A DNA stretch of 64,000 bases from Paenibacillus phytorum (GTDB lineage Bacteria > Bacillota > Bacilli > Paenibacillales > NBRC-103111): assembly GCF_013141715.1 (NCBI RefSeq), contig NZ_WHOA01000182.1, positions 1-64,000 of the forward strand. The letters are read 5' to 3'. Numbering within the stretch: position 1 is the first letter of the stretch; each line of letters opens with the position of its first letter. Positions 42,787-52,053 of the stretch are shown piece by piece. The translations under genes were made by a program, and so were the position numbers. Under the pieces are notes generated by a model, which saw only the letters and a list, made by a program, of their open reading frames with translations, searched no databases and was not told the origin of the DNA.

Positions 42787-43581
42787 ATGACCAATGCCAT
42801 TCAATCGCTATTAACCTCGGAGCACCGTACATTTTATCAGGAGAACGGATTCGTACAAGTGGATAATGTACTGACTGAGCAAGAATTAATCGAGCTTCGT
42901 CAATATATGGAAGAAGTGATGGTCGAGGAATCCGCGTCGATGTCATTGCAAACGGATAAAAAAGGCGGCAGCTACTACCGCGTGCTTAACCAGCGTGTTA
43001 ACGTATGGCGGGATCATGGCGGCATGCACAAGTATTCGTTCAACCCGCGTTTTGCACAAATGGCACTTGAGCTTACTGGTGCTAGCGGTATTCGTCTTTT
43101 TCACGATCATGCGCTGTGGAAAATGCCAGGCGATTCCAAGCCGACCCCGTGGCACCAGGATTTCCCCTACTGGCCGATGAATGAGCAGGGCGCTATGTCG
43201 ATTTGGATCGCGCTCGATGACGTAGATGAGAAGAACGGCTGCATGATGTTCGTACCGAAATCGCAAAACGCCGGCAAGCTGAACCATATAGACTTGGCGA
43301 ATCCGCAGGATTTATTCGAGTTCGTTAAGGGGACCGATTATGAGAATGCGAAGCCGGTGAAGGTGCCGCTGAAAGCAGGAAGCTGTACGTTCCATAATGG
43401 GCTTACCTTTCACTATGCGCACTCTAATGTAACCGATAAACCGAGGCGGGCGCTAGCGATTATTTACATGCCTGACGGAACGACCTTTAACGGGAAAAAG
43501 CATGCGATAACGATGGATTTGAACCTGCAGGAAAACCAGCCGTTGGCAGGTCGGATGTTCCCGCTATTAGCCCATATGTAA
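42787..43581 (+). CDS. Phytanoyl-CoA dioxygenase (PhyH) family Fe(II)/2-oxoglutarate oxygenase
   Basis: A 264-residue enzyme. The metal-binding triad is visible: His and Asp in TPWHQDFP (about residues 120-123), and His in GLTFHYAHSN (about residue 205), with the 2-oxoglutarate Arg in KPRRAL. The start is ATG 42787 with AAAGGAG upstream. The family hydroxylates small organic acids, lipids and natural products. Such an oxygenase is unusual in a polysaccharide-use locus; here it may hydroxylate or oxidatively remove a substituent such as a methyl or amino-acid group. The substrate is unknown. Confidence 0.85.
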   Translation: MTNAIQSLLTSEHRTFYQENGFVQVDNVLTEQELIELRQYMEEVMVEESASMSLQTDKKGGSYYRVLNQRVNVWRDHGGMHKYSFNPRFAQMALELTGASGIRLFHDHALWKMPGDSKPTPWHQDFPYWPMNEQGAMSIWIALDDVDEKNGCMMFVPKSQNAGKLNHIDLANPQDLFEFVKGTDYENAKPVKVPLKAGSCTFHNGLTFHYAHSNVTDKPRRALAIIYMPDGTTFNGKKHAITMDLNLQENQPLAGRMFPLLAHM

Positions 43582-43679
43582 CAAATACGGCGTCAGGGAG
43601 CGCAGCCTGTTATATGTACAGCTACTCCCTGTGGTTTAGATTTGAGAGTATCAACGGTTCATAAAGAGGGGGAGAAGGT

Positions 43680-44831
43680 TTGGACAAGGATTCTTTAAAG
43701 AGTAAGGAAGACATTCTTGCTCATCTGGGCGACGATTATGACCGTTATTTGGGTGCGATTGTGCCCCCCATTTTTCAAAACTCGCTGTTTACAAGGAAAA
43801 CGGTCAATCACGGGTATACGTATACGCGCGTCGCTAACCCGACGACGGAGATTGCCGAGATGAAGATCGCTGCGCTCGAGGGCGGGGAGGAAGCGCGTTG
43901 TTTCTCTTCGGGAATGGCCGCTATCAGCGCCGCCTTGACATACTATCTGGAGAAAGATAGCCATGTTATTTGTCCGCGCGCGGCCTATGTGCCGGCGAAA
44001 GCATTTCTGGAAACCTATATGAAGAAGTTCGGCTGTGAGGTGACGCTCGTTTCAGGCGAAAGCATTGAGGAATTCGAACAGGCGATCCGCCCTAATACGA
44101 AGGTTATTTATTTGGAAAGCCCTCTATCGAACATTTTCTCGCTTCAGGATCTGAAAGCGATCTCCGCTTTGGCAAAATCGCATGGGATTGCGACGATTAT
44201 CGACAATACCTGGGCGACGCCGCTCTATCAGAATCCCCTTCAATATGGCATTGATCTCGTGGTCCACTCGGCATCTAAGTATTTGGGCGGACACAGTGAT
44301 ATTCTGGGCGGCGTCATCATAGGGAGCAAGCAGGTTCTAGAATCGATCACAAATAACGAAAGAAGCTTGTTCGGGGCTGTTATGGATCCGCATCAATCCT
44401 GGCTGCTCATCCGAAGCCTGCGCACCCTCCCGGTTAGGATGAAGCAGCATCAGGAGAATGGTTTGAAGGTTGCAGCTTTCCTGGAAGAGCATTCCCAAGT
44501 ATCCGCCGTCTACTATCCGGGTCTACCCAGCCATCCGCAATATGAGCTTGGCTGCAGGCAGATGTCCGGTTACTCCGGATTGCTGAGCTTCGTGCCTAAG
44601 GGCGACAAACAGCAGATTATGAAGATGATGAAAAGCTTGCGCTATTTCGAAGAAGGACCTAGCTGGGGCGGCTTCGAGAGTCTTATCAATTCACCCGGTT
44701 TATGGGTGAACGAGGAAACATCCCTCCTATCGGGAATTCCGATCGGTCTGATGCGCATTTCGGTCGGTCTGGAGAGTGCTGTTTCGATTATCGATGATCT
44801 GGACCGCGCACTGATCGAAATGACACGATAG
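43680..44831 (+). CDS. Cystathionine gamma-synthase/lyase-like PLP enzyme (Cys/Met metabolism family)
   Basis: A 383-residue protein starting at TTG 43680 behind GAGGGGGAG. The fold-type I signatures are present: YTYTRVANPTTEIAEMKIAALEG, the phosphate-binding and aromatic-stacking region SSGMAAISAALTYYL, Asp in IIDNTWATPLYQNPL, and the PLP lysine in VVHSASKYLGGHSD (Lys about residue 203). It resembles MetB/MetC/CGL-type beta- or gamma-elimination enzymes. Placed between an oxygenase and a lyase, it may act on an amino-acid substituent of the substrate. A housekeeping sulfur role is the alternative. Confidence 0.87.
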   Translation: MDKDSLKSKEDILAHLGDDYDRYLGAIVPPIFQNSLFTRKTVNHGYTYTRVANPTTEIAEMKIAALEGGEEARCFSSGMAAISAALTYYLEKDSHVICPRAAYVPAKAFLETYMKKFGCEVTLVSGESIEEFEQAIRPNTKVIYLESPLSNIFSLQDLKAISALAKSHGIATIIDNTWATPLYQNPLQYGIDLVVHSASKYLGGHSDILGGVIIGSKQVLESITNNERSLFGAVMDPHQSWLLIRSLRTLPVRMKQHQENGLKVAAFLEEHSQVSAVYYPGLPSHPQYELGCRQMSGYSGLLSFVPKGDKQQIMKMMKSLRYFEEGPSWGGFESLINSPGLWVNEETSLLSGIPIGLMRISVGLESAVSIIDDLDRALIEMTR

Positions 44832-44858
44832 TCGTTTAAGGGAGACCGTGCACTAAGA

Positions 44859-46730
44859 ATGAAAGGGACGGGTGTTAATGTGAGCTATGTACAGGACTGG
44901 CAGCCTATTCAAGAGAAGATTCGGACGGAAGCGTGGGCGAAGCACGTCTATGACACTCTGCTTGAGACCACGGAGTGGTGGATCAATCATTACGCAGATG
45001 ATCCTGGGAGAGTTGCCGGATGGGGGCACAACTATTTCTGCGAAGCTTGCGGGAGCAGGATCGATTTCGAGAGGGAAACACCCCAAGAGAATAACTGCCG
45101 AAGCTGCGGGCACCGGAACAAGGGTGCCCGTTTCGATCAGGCATGGAACTATTTGTACCGCGATGAAGCTCACAAGCATGTTTTTTACGCTGGGGTGCTG
45201 TATCGGCTCACGGGCGATGATCGTTACCCGGCATTCATCCGCAAGGTGCTTTCTTTTTACAGCGATCATTATGAGCAGCTTCAGGTAGACGTTAAACCCG
45301 GCTACGTCGGCAAAATAGCCGGCACCGATCTCTGCGACGCGGTCGGCATGATTTGGCTGCTGCAGGGAATGGAGATGATTAAGGAAACGTTTAGCACCGA
45401 AGAGCTTCAGCTTTATAAAAGCAAACTGTTCGACCCTCAGGTAGAGCTGCTGGACAGCCACTCAACCAGCATTCACAACATCCCCTGTTGGATGAAGGCG
45501 GCAGTCGGCATGGCGGGGATGTTCTTCGGGGAGAGCAGCTACGTAGAGCGGGCCCTGAATGGTCCGTTCGGCCTGCTGCGGCAATTGCAGGAAGGCGTGA
45601 CAGCGGAAGGATTCTGGTACGAAGGTTCATTTCACTATCACTTCTATTGCGTAGAACCGTTCACGTATTTCCTATTGTTCGCCCGTATCTATGATGTAGA
45701 ATGCGGTGGCATGGAAGAAATCGTTAAACGGATGTATGTGTTCCCAGCGGAACTTGTGTTTGATAACGGAATTTTCCCCAATCCGAATGACGGCTGGCCG
45801 AATATCGCGCTGACCCACTATGCGGGACAGTACGAGTATGCGAATCGTTTGTTTCCAGATCCGGCCTTCGAGTATGCGCTTTCCAGATCATACGAGGAGT
45901 ACTACAGTCCAACGATGGCCTATGGCGGTATGATTGAAAATTCGCCTGAAGGGTGGGTTCAGCGGCTCTTGTTCGGCAAAGGGGAATACGCCGGGGAAGA
46001 GATGCAGCGCGGGACGAAAAATTATCCGGCTTCGAATATTTGCTCGTTACGCGCAGGAAAGACTGCACTGTTTATGAAGTACGGCCTGAATACGCGGAGC
46101 CATGCGCACCCTGATTTAATGAATATCGAGCTGTTCGACGCGGATTGCTTATGGTCTCACGATATCTCTTCGAACGGTTATGGCTCGTTCTTGTTTTTGG
46201 AGTGGCAGCGGAAGACAATCGCCCATAATACGGTCATCGTCGATGCCGTCGATCAGATTTGTTCTGAGCGTGGAATCGTAGAACGATTCGAACCGGAGCG
46301 GAACCGGATTCGCGCCAAGGCCAAGGAAGTATATCCTGGCGTTGATTATATGCGCGATATTCATCTTCAGGAAGGATGCATCTCGGATACGTTTCAGGTG
46401 ATCAGCGAAGACGAACATCTGACAGATTGGCTTTTTCATTGCCACGGGCAGATGGAGACTGATTTTGAGACGCAGCCGTGTGTGCCCCTCGGGAGCGAGT
46501 TCGGCTACCAGCACCTCATGAATCTAAGAGTATTCACGACTAACAACAGTTGGTTGATACGCTGGGTTTTGCCGGAACGAACGTTGATTCTTCGGATGGA
46601 AGGGTTCATGGGAACGGAAATTTATTTATTCGAGGGCTACGAAGATACGACAGCGAATAAACGATCCGGTGTTTTGGTAAGAAGGAAAGGCCGTGGAGCG
46701 GAGTACCGTGCCGTTTACACGATAGAGTGA
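44859..46730 (+). CDS. Heparinase II/III-like polysaccharide lyase with zinc-ribbon-like N-terminus
   Basis: A 623-residue protein, no signal peptide. An unusual C-x2-C..C-x2-C pair (CEACGSRIDF and CRSCGHRNKG, residues 66-95) precedes the (alpha/alpha) barrel. The barrel carries EGSFHYHFYCVEP (about residue 252), and the beta-sandwich carries NTRSHAHPDLMNIELFD (about 412-428) and TIAHNTVIVDA (about 448). The H-x-H-x-D and AHNT motifs are family hallmarks of PL12/PL21/alginate-type lyases. It likely cleaves imported uronate-containing oligosaccharides. A start at GTG 44880 is an alternative. A cysteine pair like this is uncommon in the family. Confidence 0.8.
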   Translation: MKGTGVNVSYVQDWQPIQEKIRTEAWAKHVYDTLLETTEWWINHYADDPGRVAGWGHNYFCEACGSRIDFERETPQENNCRSCGHRNKGARFDQAWNYLYRDEAHKHVFYAGVLYRLTGDDRYPAFIRKVLSFYSDHYEQLQVDVKPGYVGKIAGTDLCDAVGMIWLLQGMEMIKETFSTEELQLYKSKLFDPQVELLDSHSTSIHNIPCWMKAAVGMAGMFFGESSYVERALNGPFGLLRQLQEGVTAEGFWYEGSFHYHFYCVEPFTYFLLFARIYDVECGGMEEIVKRMYVFPAELVFDNGIFPNPNDGWPNIALTHYAGQYEYANRLFPDPAFEYALSRSYEEYYSPTMAYGGMIENSPEGWVQRLLFGKGEYAGEEMQRGTKNYPASNICSLRAGKTALFMKYGLNTRSHAHPDLMNIELFDADCLWSHDISSNGYGSFLFLEWQRKTIAHNTVIVDAVDQICSERGIVERFEPERNRIRAKAKEVYPGVDYMRDIHLQEGCISDTFQVISEDEHLTDWLFHCHGQMETDFETQPCVPLGSEFGYQHLMNLRVFTTNNSWLIRWVLPERTLILRMEGFMGTEIYLFEGYEDTTANKRSGVLVRRKGRGAEYRAVYTIE

Positions 46731-46770
46731 AAAGCAGAGAATACCCCACTACTTCAAGACAATGCAAAAA

Positions 46771-46830
46771 GAATTCGCGAAAGCGTTTCCTTATAATTGA
46801 AAGCAGAAGAATTTTGAAACCGTTTCTTCT
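46771..46830 (+). promoter_or_regulatory. Tandem CcpA/LacI-like operators before the ferritin-like gene
   Basis: Two copies of GAATTNNGAAAnCGTTTC, at 46771-46789 and 46809-46826, each contain the dyad GAAA(G/C)CGTTTC and are followed by TTAT or TCTTAT. Their 38-bp spacing is close to four helical turns. The second lies seven bases from the ribosome-binding site, so binding there could block expression. Confidence 0.55.
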
Positions 46831-46849
46831 TATGGGAGGTAATCAATAG

Positions 46850-48193
46850 ATGGCGAAGAGAATTGAAGTGGACGTAACGGATTACAGCTTCCTTGAAGCT
46901 GCATCTTCCTACAGAGGTTCGCTGCTGCGGCCGGTCGATACCGCGAAGCTGCTTAAGCAATGCTTCTGGTTAGAGTTTGAGCTGTCGCGAATGACGATGG
47001 GATGGGTCTCGTCTGTACCGGATTGGGATCTGAAAGGGGAACTGGTGCGATTGTCGTACCTGCACACCCAGCACATGGTACAACTGCGCGAACGGATCAG
47101 CGAGCTGCCTGGAGCGGATATCAACGATAAAGCTTGGACGCCGAGTGGTCTCCAAGAAGCTTGTCAGCGTATTACGCAAGCGGGAGGGCTGATTGAATTC
47201 GCAGCGGGCTATAAGTTCATCGTCACAAAGCTTTATGAGCAGTATACCGCTTTTCATGAAACGCTTGACCCGATTCTCGACGGACCGACGTTCGATAAGC
47301 TGCGATATATCGAGCTCGATAAGGAGCAAATGCTTTCCTGGGGCATTCCTTACGTGAAGTTTGCCTATGTTGAAGACCAAGAGAAACGCGATGCGTATCA
47401 CAGTTGGTTAGTCTATATCCATCAAGTGTGGAAGATGCTTGAAAATTCGTCGTCGAAGAAAAAGATCGATTGGCCCGACCATCCGGTCTCCGAGCCGGCA
47501 GGTCCGATTCCGCTGAAGCCTGCTAACGATCCGAAGTATCCGCATGTCGATCTGACGAAATATAAAAGCGCCATGTTCGATCCGAAATCTCCGACTTACG
47601 ATAGCGTGAAACATATGATCTTCATCAATGCCAGCGAAATGTCGGCTGTGGAAAGCCTGACCTATCTGTACTACGGCGTGCAGAAAATGCCAGTAGACTT
47701 CTACCTCGATGTAGCACGGCACACGTGGGATGAAGTCCGTCACAGCCAAATGGGCGTTCGCCGGTTGAAGCAGATGGGCTATCGCACGGAGGATTTCGCC
47801 TGGCACCCGTCCACGGCGCCGACGCCGGAAACGATGAAGCAGGTGTTTCCGGAGTTCTATTCCAGCCTGACGATGGTTATGGAGCCCTGTTCCTTCATAA
47901 AGAAGCGCAAATCGATTGGAGCGTTCATGAAGCATGGCGATCCCTTGTCGTCAATCCAATCCGAATACGATATTGCCGACGAGCGTCTCCATGTTGGATT
48001 CGGCCAGAAATGGGGCGCGAAGCTATTCGAGCATATGGAGGATTTCGTATCCGCCCAGAATGCCGCTGAAACCGTCAAGCAGATGCATCTTCGTAAAATG
48101 GGCTACAGCCAGGATGAGATTAACAAAGTGCTGCATAGCTTCCCAGAGTTTTGTGGATTTGCGACAATGGATCTCAAATACGACAAGTACTAG
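46850..48193 (+). CDS. Ferritin-like (DUF455/MiaE-related) protein
   Basis: A 447-residue protein. RVS: a helical half starts LKQCFWLEFELSRMT, with TQHMVQLRERISELPG (about residues 66-81), then a linker and a second four-helix part NASEMSAVESLTYLYYGV and WDEVRHSQMGVRRLKQMGY (about 290-308). Glu and E-x-x-H motifs at these positions are those of diiron ferritin-like proteins. DUF455 members are close; a few are linked to hydroxylation. The role is unknown. In this locus it may act with the PhyH dioxygenase in a shared oxidative step. GGGAGG lies 11 bases upstream. Confidence 0.6.
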   Translation: MAKRIEVDVTDYSFLEAASSYRGSLLRPVDTAKLLKQCFWLEFELSRMTMGWVSSVPDWDLKGELVRLSYLHTQHMVQLRERISELPGADINDKAWTPSGLQEACQRITQAGGLIEFAAGYKFIVTKLYEQYTAFHETLDPILDGPTFDKLRYIELDKEQMLSWGIPYVKFAYVEDQEKRDAYHSWLVYIHQVWKMLENSSSKKKIDWPDHPVSEPAGPIPLKPANDPKYPHVDLTKYKSAMFDPKSPTYDSVKHMIFINASEMSAVESLTYLYYGVQKMPVDFYLDVARHTWDEVRHSQMGVRRLKQMGYRTEDFAWHPSTAPTPETMKQVFPEFYSSLTMVMEPCSFIKKRKSIGAFMKHGDPLSSIQSEYDIADERLHVGFGQKWGAKLFEHMEDFVSAQNAAETVKQMHLRKMGYSQDEINKVLHSFPEFCGFATMDLKYDKY

Positions 48194-48266
48194 TTCCTTT
48201 TTTGGTAGCGTATACTGTGGGCCCCCAAAAGGGGAGTAGTGAACGAACCGGTCCCAAAGTAAGATT

Positions 48267-48356
48267 GGATAAACCTCCAAAACCACTTCAAATGATGAAG
48301 GTGGGGATGGAGGTTTATTCCAATTGATCTGTAAGGGAAATCCCTTATTTTTTTGG
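48267..48356. terminator. Two consecutive terminator hairpins
   Basis: A long imperfect hairpin at 48267-48322 (GGATAAACCTCCA pairs with TGGAGGTTTATTCC, and CCACTTC with GAAGGTGG inside), then AAGGG-AAAT-CCCTT followed by ATTTTTTT. Together they should isolate the upstream genes from the YesM/YesN promoter. Confidence 0.75.
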
Positions 48357-48408
48357 CAGATTGACCAAGAAAGCTTTCTTGTCTTGCCTTATATTTAAAG
48401 TGCGATTC
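48348..48408 (+). promoter_or_regulatory. Promoter element of the YesM/YesN operon, duplicate of 37485-37547
   Basis: TTTTTTTGGCAGATTGACC, the perfect 14-bp palindrome AAGAAAGCTTTCTT (48367-48380), CCTTATATTTAAAG and GATTC. TATATT at 48390-48395 makes a -10. The perfect palindrome sits where a -35 would be, so it could be a regulator site, possibly for the response regulator encoded next. Confidence 0.6.
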
Positions 48409-48523
48409 TGACGTGAGGTCGGCAGTCAATAGCCGATTACGGTGGAAAGGTTTATAATGCTAACAATAGGTGCGTGAGCGAACGGATTTCCTTTTTGCTT
48501 CACGCACTTGCCATTCCATCAGG

Positions 48524-50329
48524 ATGCGGGTGAAGCGGTTGTCTAAGGTGATTTCCATATTTCTGAATTTGAAGCTGCGTACGAAGTTTCTGCTGTCCTT
48601 TACCGTTATGATCTTGCTAACCGTGCTAATGATCAGCTCCGTTAATTACTATGTTTCTGTAAGCGTAATCAAACAGAATACAGCCATTTTTTCCGAATAT
48701 TTAATCGAACAAATCGGGATAAACCTTGAGAAACGCACCAAGGATATCGAGGAGCAAGTATTCCAGCAGTTCCGTAATTCCGCGCTCAATACGACGTTGG
48801 GCATTCCTGAAAGCAGCAGCGAACCTGATTTGTACATCAAGAATAGGGCGATCAGTGAATTTATGAAAGATTTACTGTTCTCCAAAGATGATTATTTGTC
48901 GGTCATGGTAATCGATGCCGAGGGCAATCAGTTCGGGTTCGAACGCACCGCAACCCAAAACTACAATAAAAACTTGATGAATGTGGACGTCGAGATGATT
49001 AAGGATAAGCGGGGTCGTGCTTCTTGGATTCCGGGAAACAGCAATGTTATCTTTATGGAAAAAGCGGTGTATGACGTCGCGTCCAGCCGTTATGTGGGCA
49101 TCATTATCGTCGGTGTGGACAGCAGTCTGATCAGCGGCATCTACACGAACGTGGACGAACTTACGAAAGGGAACATCGTCATTTTGAATGAGGTATTCGA
49201 AGCGCTGCTGTTCGACAGGCATGTTTCCGAGCCGTCCCGCTACTTCATCGAAAACAAGATGTACGATCACAAGCCCAGCCTCAATCAGGGTTTTCAGTTT
49301 GAAGGGCAAACGTACATTTCTACCATTATTACAACACCCTATGACAAGTGGATGATTGTCCAGGTCATCGCGGTCAACGAATTAACGCGCGGCACTGAAG
49401 TCATCAAGGTGTGGACAATCAGCACCATACTGGTCTCGCTATTCATTGCGTTCATCCTAGCGGTGATCATTTCCAGAAACATTACAGGAAACGTCCGGCT
49501 GCTGCTCCAGAGCATGACCCATTTCTCCATGGACTTCACCCATAAGGCGATTGTACCCAGAAGCAGAGACGAGGTGGGACTGCTTGCGGAGAAATTCAAT
49601 TCGATGGCCGAGAAGATCGGCGAGCTGATCCACACCATCTACACGGAGAAGCTGCTTAAGCAAAAAGCTGAATACCGCACATTGCAATTCGAATATAAAG
49701 CGCTGCAGGCCCAGATTGATCCCCATTTTCTCTACAATACACTGGAGTCGATTCATAGCTTAGCCAAGCTGCGAGGCGACGAACAAGTCAGTGAAATGAT
49801 CTACCTGCTCGGCAAGCTGCTTCGAGAGAGCATTAGCAAGAAGGGTGATATCATCTACCTGCAGGAAGAAGTGGACTACATTAGGAGTTATTTGACTATT
49901 CATAAAATAATTTATGGCAATAGAATTGAGGTCAATTATTATTTCGACACGGGCCTGATGTCCTTCGTGGTTCCTAAATTCATCCTGCAGCCGCTCGTAG
50001 AAAACTCGATCAAGCATGGAATTGAAGAGAAACCGGGAAAAGGGATTGTCAGTATCGGCTGTTGGACCAAAGAAGGCGTTCTGTATCTCGAAGTGTCCGA
50101 TAATGGAGTAGGCATAGATGAAGAAACGAAGAAACAATTGCTCAACCCTCCGGAGCACTCGAAGCTGAAACAGAAGGATAAGCATACGAATGTCGGGGTC
50201 ATCAGCGTGCACAAACGGATTCAAATCTTATACGGAGAAGAATATGGTTTAAGCATTATGAGCGAAATGGATCAGGGGACGACGATTCGGATTCGTCTTC
50301 CGATCATAACCGAGGAGGGCTCCGGATGA
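48524..50329 (+). CDS. yesM: Sensor histidine kinase, YesM type
   Basis: A 601-residue kinase. Two membrane segments (about residues 17-37 and 300-325) enclose an extracellular sensor domain. A HAMP linker follows. The His_kinase domain shows QIDPHFLYNTLESIH (phospho-acceptor His about residue 404), and the ATPase shows PLVENSIKHGIE and DNGVGI, then NVGVISVHKRIQILYG. It responds to a glycan-derived signal and phosphorylates the response regulator downstream. The ATG at 48524 follows an unusual AGG adjacent to it; upstream GTG 48470 is possible. Confidence 0.9.
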   Translation: MRVKRLSKVISIFLNLKLRTKFLLSFTVMILLTVLMISSVNYYVSVSVIKQNTAIFSEYLIEQIGINLEKRTKDIEEQVFQQFRNSALNTTLGIPESSSEPDLYIKNRAISEFMKDLLFSKDDYLSVMVIDAEGNQFGFERTATQNYNKNLMNVDVEMIKDKRGRASWIPGNSNVIFMEKAVYDVASSRYVGIIIVGVDSSLISGIYTNVDELTKGNIVILNEVFEALLFDRHVSEPSRYFIENKMYDHKPSLNQGFQFEGQTYISTIITTPYDKWMIVQVIAVNELTRGTEVIKVWTISTILVSLFIAFILAVIISRNITGNVRLLLQSMTHFSMDFTHKAIVPRSRDEVGLLAEKFNSMAEKIGELIHTIYTEKLLKQKAEYRTLQFEYKALQAQIDPHFLYNTLESIHSLAKLRGDEQVSEMIYLLGKLLRESISKKGDIIYLQEEVDYIRSYLTIHKIIYGNRIEVNYYFDTGLMSFVVPKFILQPLVENSIKHGIEEKPGKGIVSIGCWTKEGVLYLEVSDNGVGIDEETKKQLLNPPEHSKLKQKDKHTNVGVISVHKRIQILYGEEYGLSIMSEMDQGTTIRIRLPIITEEGSG

Positions 50330-51960
50330 CATACAAAGTGGTGGTTATAGACGATAAACCGCTGATCCGGCAAGCGATTGTACAGATGATCGCCTGGGAG
50401 AAGCTGAATTGCGCAGTGGTCGGTCAAGCGGAGGACGGAATTGAAGGCAAGCGTTTGATCATGGAGCTGCAGCCGGATATTCTCGTTACGGATATCAAAA
50501 TGCCCGGCTTTAGCGGGCTCGATTTAGCCGAACAGATAAGCTTGGACTTTCCTATGTCCAAAACAATCCTGGTTACCGGCTACCAGGATTTTGAATATGC
50601 CAAGCAGGCCGTCCGGCTCGGTGTATACGATTTTATCGTCAAACCAATCAATTACGAAGAGCTAAGTAGAGTGATAGGGAGCGCAGTATCAGAGCTCGAT
50701 AACAAGCGCAAGGAGCGCGAGAACACGGTCAAGATCGCCTCTGCTTTCATCGAGCTGGAGAAACAGCATACCCGTTCAATTCCCTCGCTTAGAAGCAAGC
50801 TGATCGGTGATTTGATCACAGGAACAGACAATATGCAGGAGCAAGTGAAGAACCTTGAGATCCAGTTTAGCCGGTACGTTTTGCAAATCGTCCGTACTAC
50901 AGAGAAGCCGGGCCAATCCGGTTCAACGAACGCCGCCAAGCTCAAGCAGCTGATACAGCTCCGCCTTTCAGAACAAGCGCACGAGCTGGCTGCCAAGCGC
51001 GATTTCTATCTAATTGAATCCCTGCGTAATAACGACCTTTTATTTGTATGCCTTTTCCCAAAGGCACTTCCGCAGCGGGAGATCAGGATGAAGCTGCAGA
51101 GCTTCTGCAGCGAGTTCATCGATGAGGCTAGCGTGAGGGACCAAGTATTCTGCTGCATCGCGGTCAGTTCCGTGTACAAATCGCTTCTTGAGCTGCCGGA
51201 AGCTTTCCGGGAAGCTTCCCAGATTATGGATTCAAGCTTTTTCAGAGCGGAGGAAAGCGTGTTATTCCCGGATCATAGCAAGCAAGAGAAGGAACTGGGG
51301 AAATTCTCGATCATCCAGGATTTGGAGCAGTTCAACCAAATGCTGGAGAACAAGTCGAGCGAAGATATGATTACCCATTTGGAGCGGTTTCTGAAACAAA
51401 TTACTGCCTATAGCGAAGGGAATATTCTCGTAGTGAAGGGCTTGCTCTCGGAAGTATGTCTTGCGGTGGCCCGCTACTATTTCCGTGTAACCGGCGATGA
51501 GTTCGGTCTCGGTAAAAGCGTCGATCAAATTCTCGAGGATGTATACCGGCTGACGAGTATGAAGGAGGCTTCTTCCTACCTCACATCGTTTATTGGGAAT
51601 ATCAAGAAGAAGCTTGAAGCTGGGGAAAAGGTGTACTGCCTCGTTGTGAAGAAGGTCATCGATCATATCAACAGCCATATAGCCGACACGATCAACTTGA
51701 CGTCAACTGCCGATCATTTTGGCCTAAGCCCGAGCTACCTAAGCAGGCTGCTTCGTACGGAAACCGGTATTAATTTCGTGGATCTTGTGTCTAAGGCCCG
51801 AATCGAGGCCGCTAAGCGTCTGCTCATGGATCCCAAGAATAAGGTAAACGAAGTCGGCGAAATGGTAGGGTATAAGGAATATGCCTATTTCTATCAGGTT
51901 TTCAAGAGACTTGAAGGCCAGTCGCCAAAGGAGTATAAGAACAGAAGTAAAGAAAACTAA
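50326..51960 (+). CDS. yesN: Response regulator with AraC DNA-binding domain, YesN type
   Basis: A 544-residue protein overlapping the kinase stop by four bases (ATGA). The receiver domain has the acidic pair in VVVIDDKPL, the phosphoacceptor Asp 55 in VTDIKMPG, Thr in LVTGYQDFEYA and Lys in FIVKPI. A middle GGDEF-derived domain and an AraC C-terminus (INLTSTADHFGLSPSYLSRLLR, KVNEVGEMVGYKEYAYFYQVF) follow. It would activate genes of this locus. Its last codons (AGTAAAGAAAACTAATAAAA) recur at 54675-54694. Confidence 0.93.
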   Translation: MTYKVVVIDDKPLIRQAIVQMIAWEKLNCAVVGQAEDGIEGKRLIMELQPDILVTDIKMPGFSGLDLAEQISLDFPMSKTILVTGYQDFEYAKQAVRLGVYDFIVKPINYEELSRVIGSAVSELDNKRKERENTVKIASAFIELEKQHTRSIPSLRSKLIGDLITGTDNMQEQVKNLEIQFSRYVLQIVRTTEKPGQSGSTNAAKLKQLIQLRLSEQAHELAAKRDFYLIESLRNNDLLFVCLFPKALPQREIRMKLQSFCSEFIDEASVRDQVFCCIAVSSVYKSLLELPEAFREASQIMDSSFFRAEESVLFPDHSKQEKELGKFSIIQDLEQFNQMLENKSSEDMITHLERFLKQITAYSEGNILVVKGLLSEVCLAVARYYFRVTGDEFGLGKSVDQILEDVYRLTSMKEASSYLTSFIGNIKKKLEAGEKVYCLVVKKVIDHINSHIADTINLTSTADHFGLSPSYLSRLLRTETGINFVDLVSKARIEAAKRLLMDPKNKVNEVGEMVGYKEYAYFYQVFKRLEGQSPKEYKNRSKEN

Positions 51961-51997
51961 TAAAAGCGTAAGAATCTCGTATGTAAACTGGTTTGAG
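51947..51997 (+). repeat. First copy of a duplicated control segment
   Basis: GTAAAGAAAACTAATAAAA and then a conserved TATGTAAAC(T/C)(G)GTTTxA dyad. It is repeated at 54676-54725, before the second transporter operon. The dyad TGTAAACTGGTTTGA (51982-51996) resembles a LacI-type operator. It lies upstream of the GH105 gene at 52054. Confidence 0.65.
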
Positions 51998-52053
51998 CGT
52001 GCGTTACATTGTTGTTACAAGCACTTTATAGTGCGTATGGGGAGGTGCTTACC

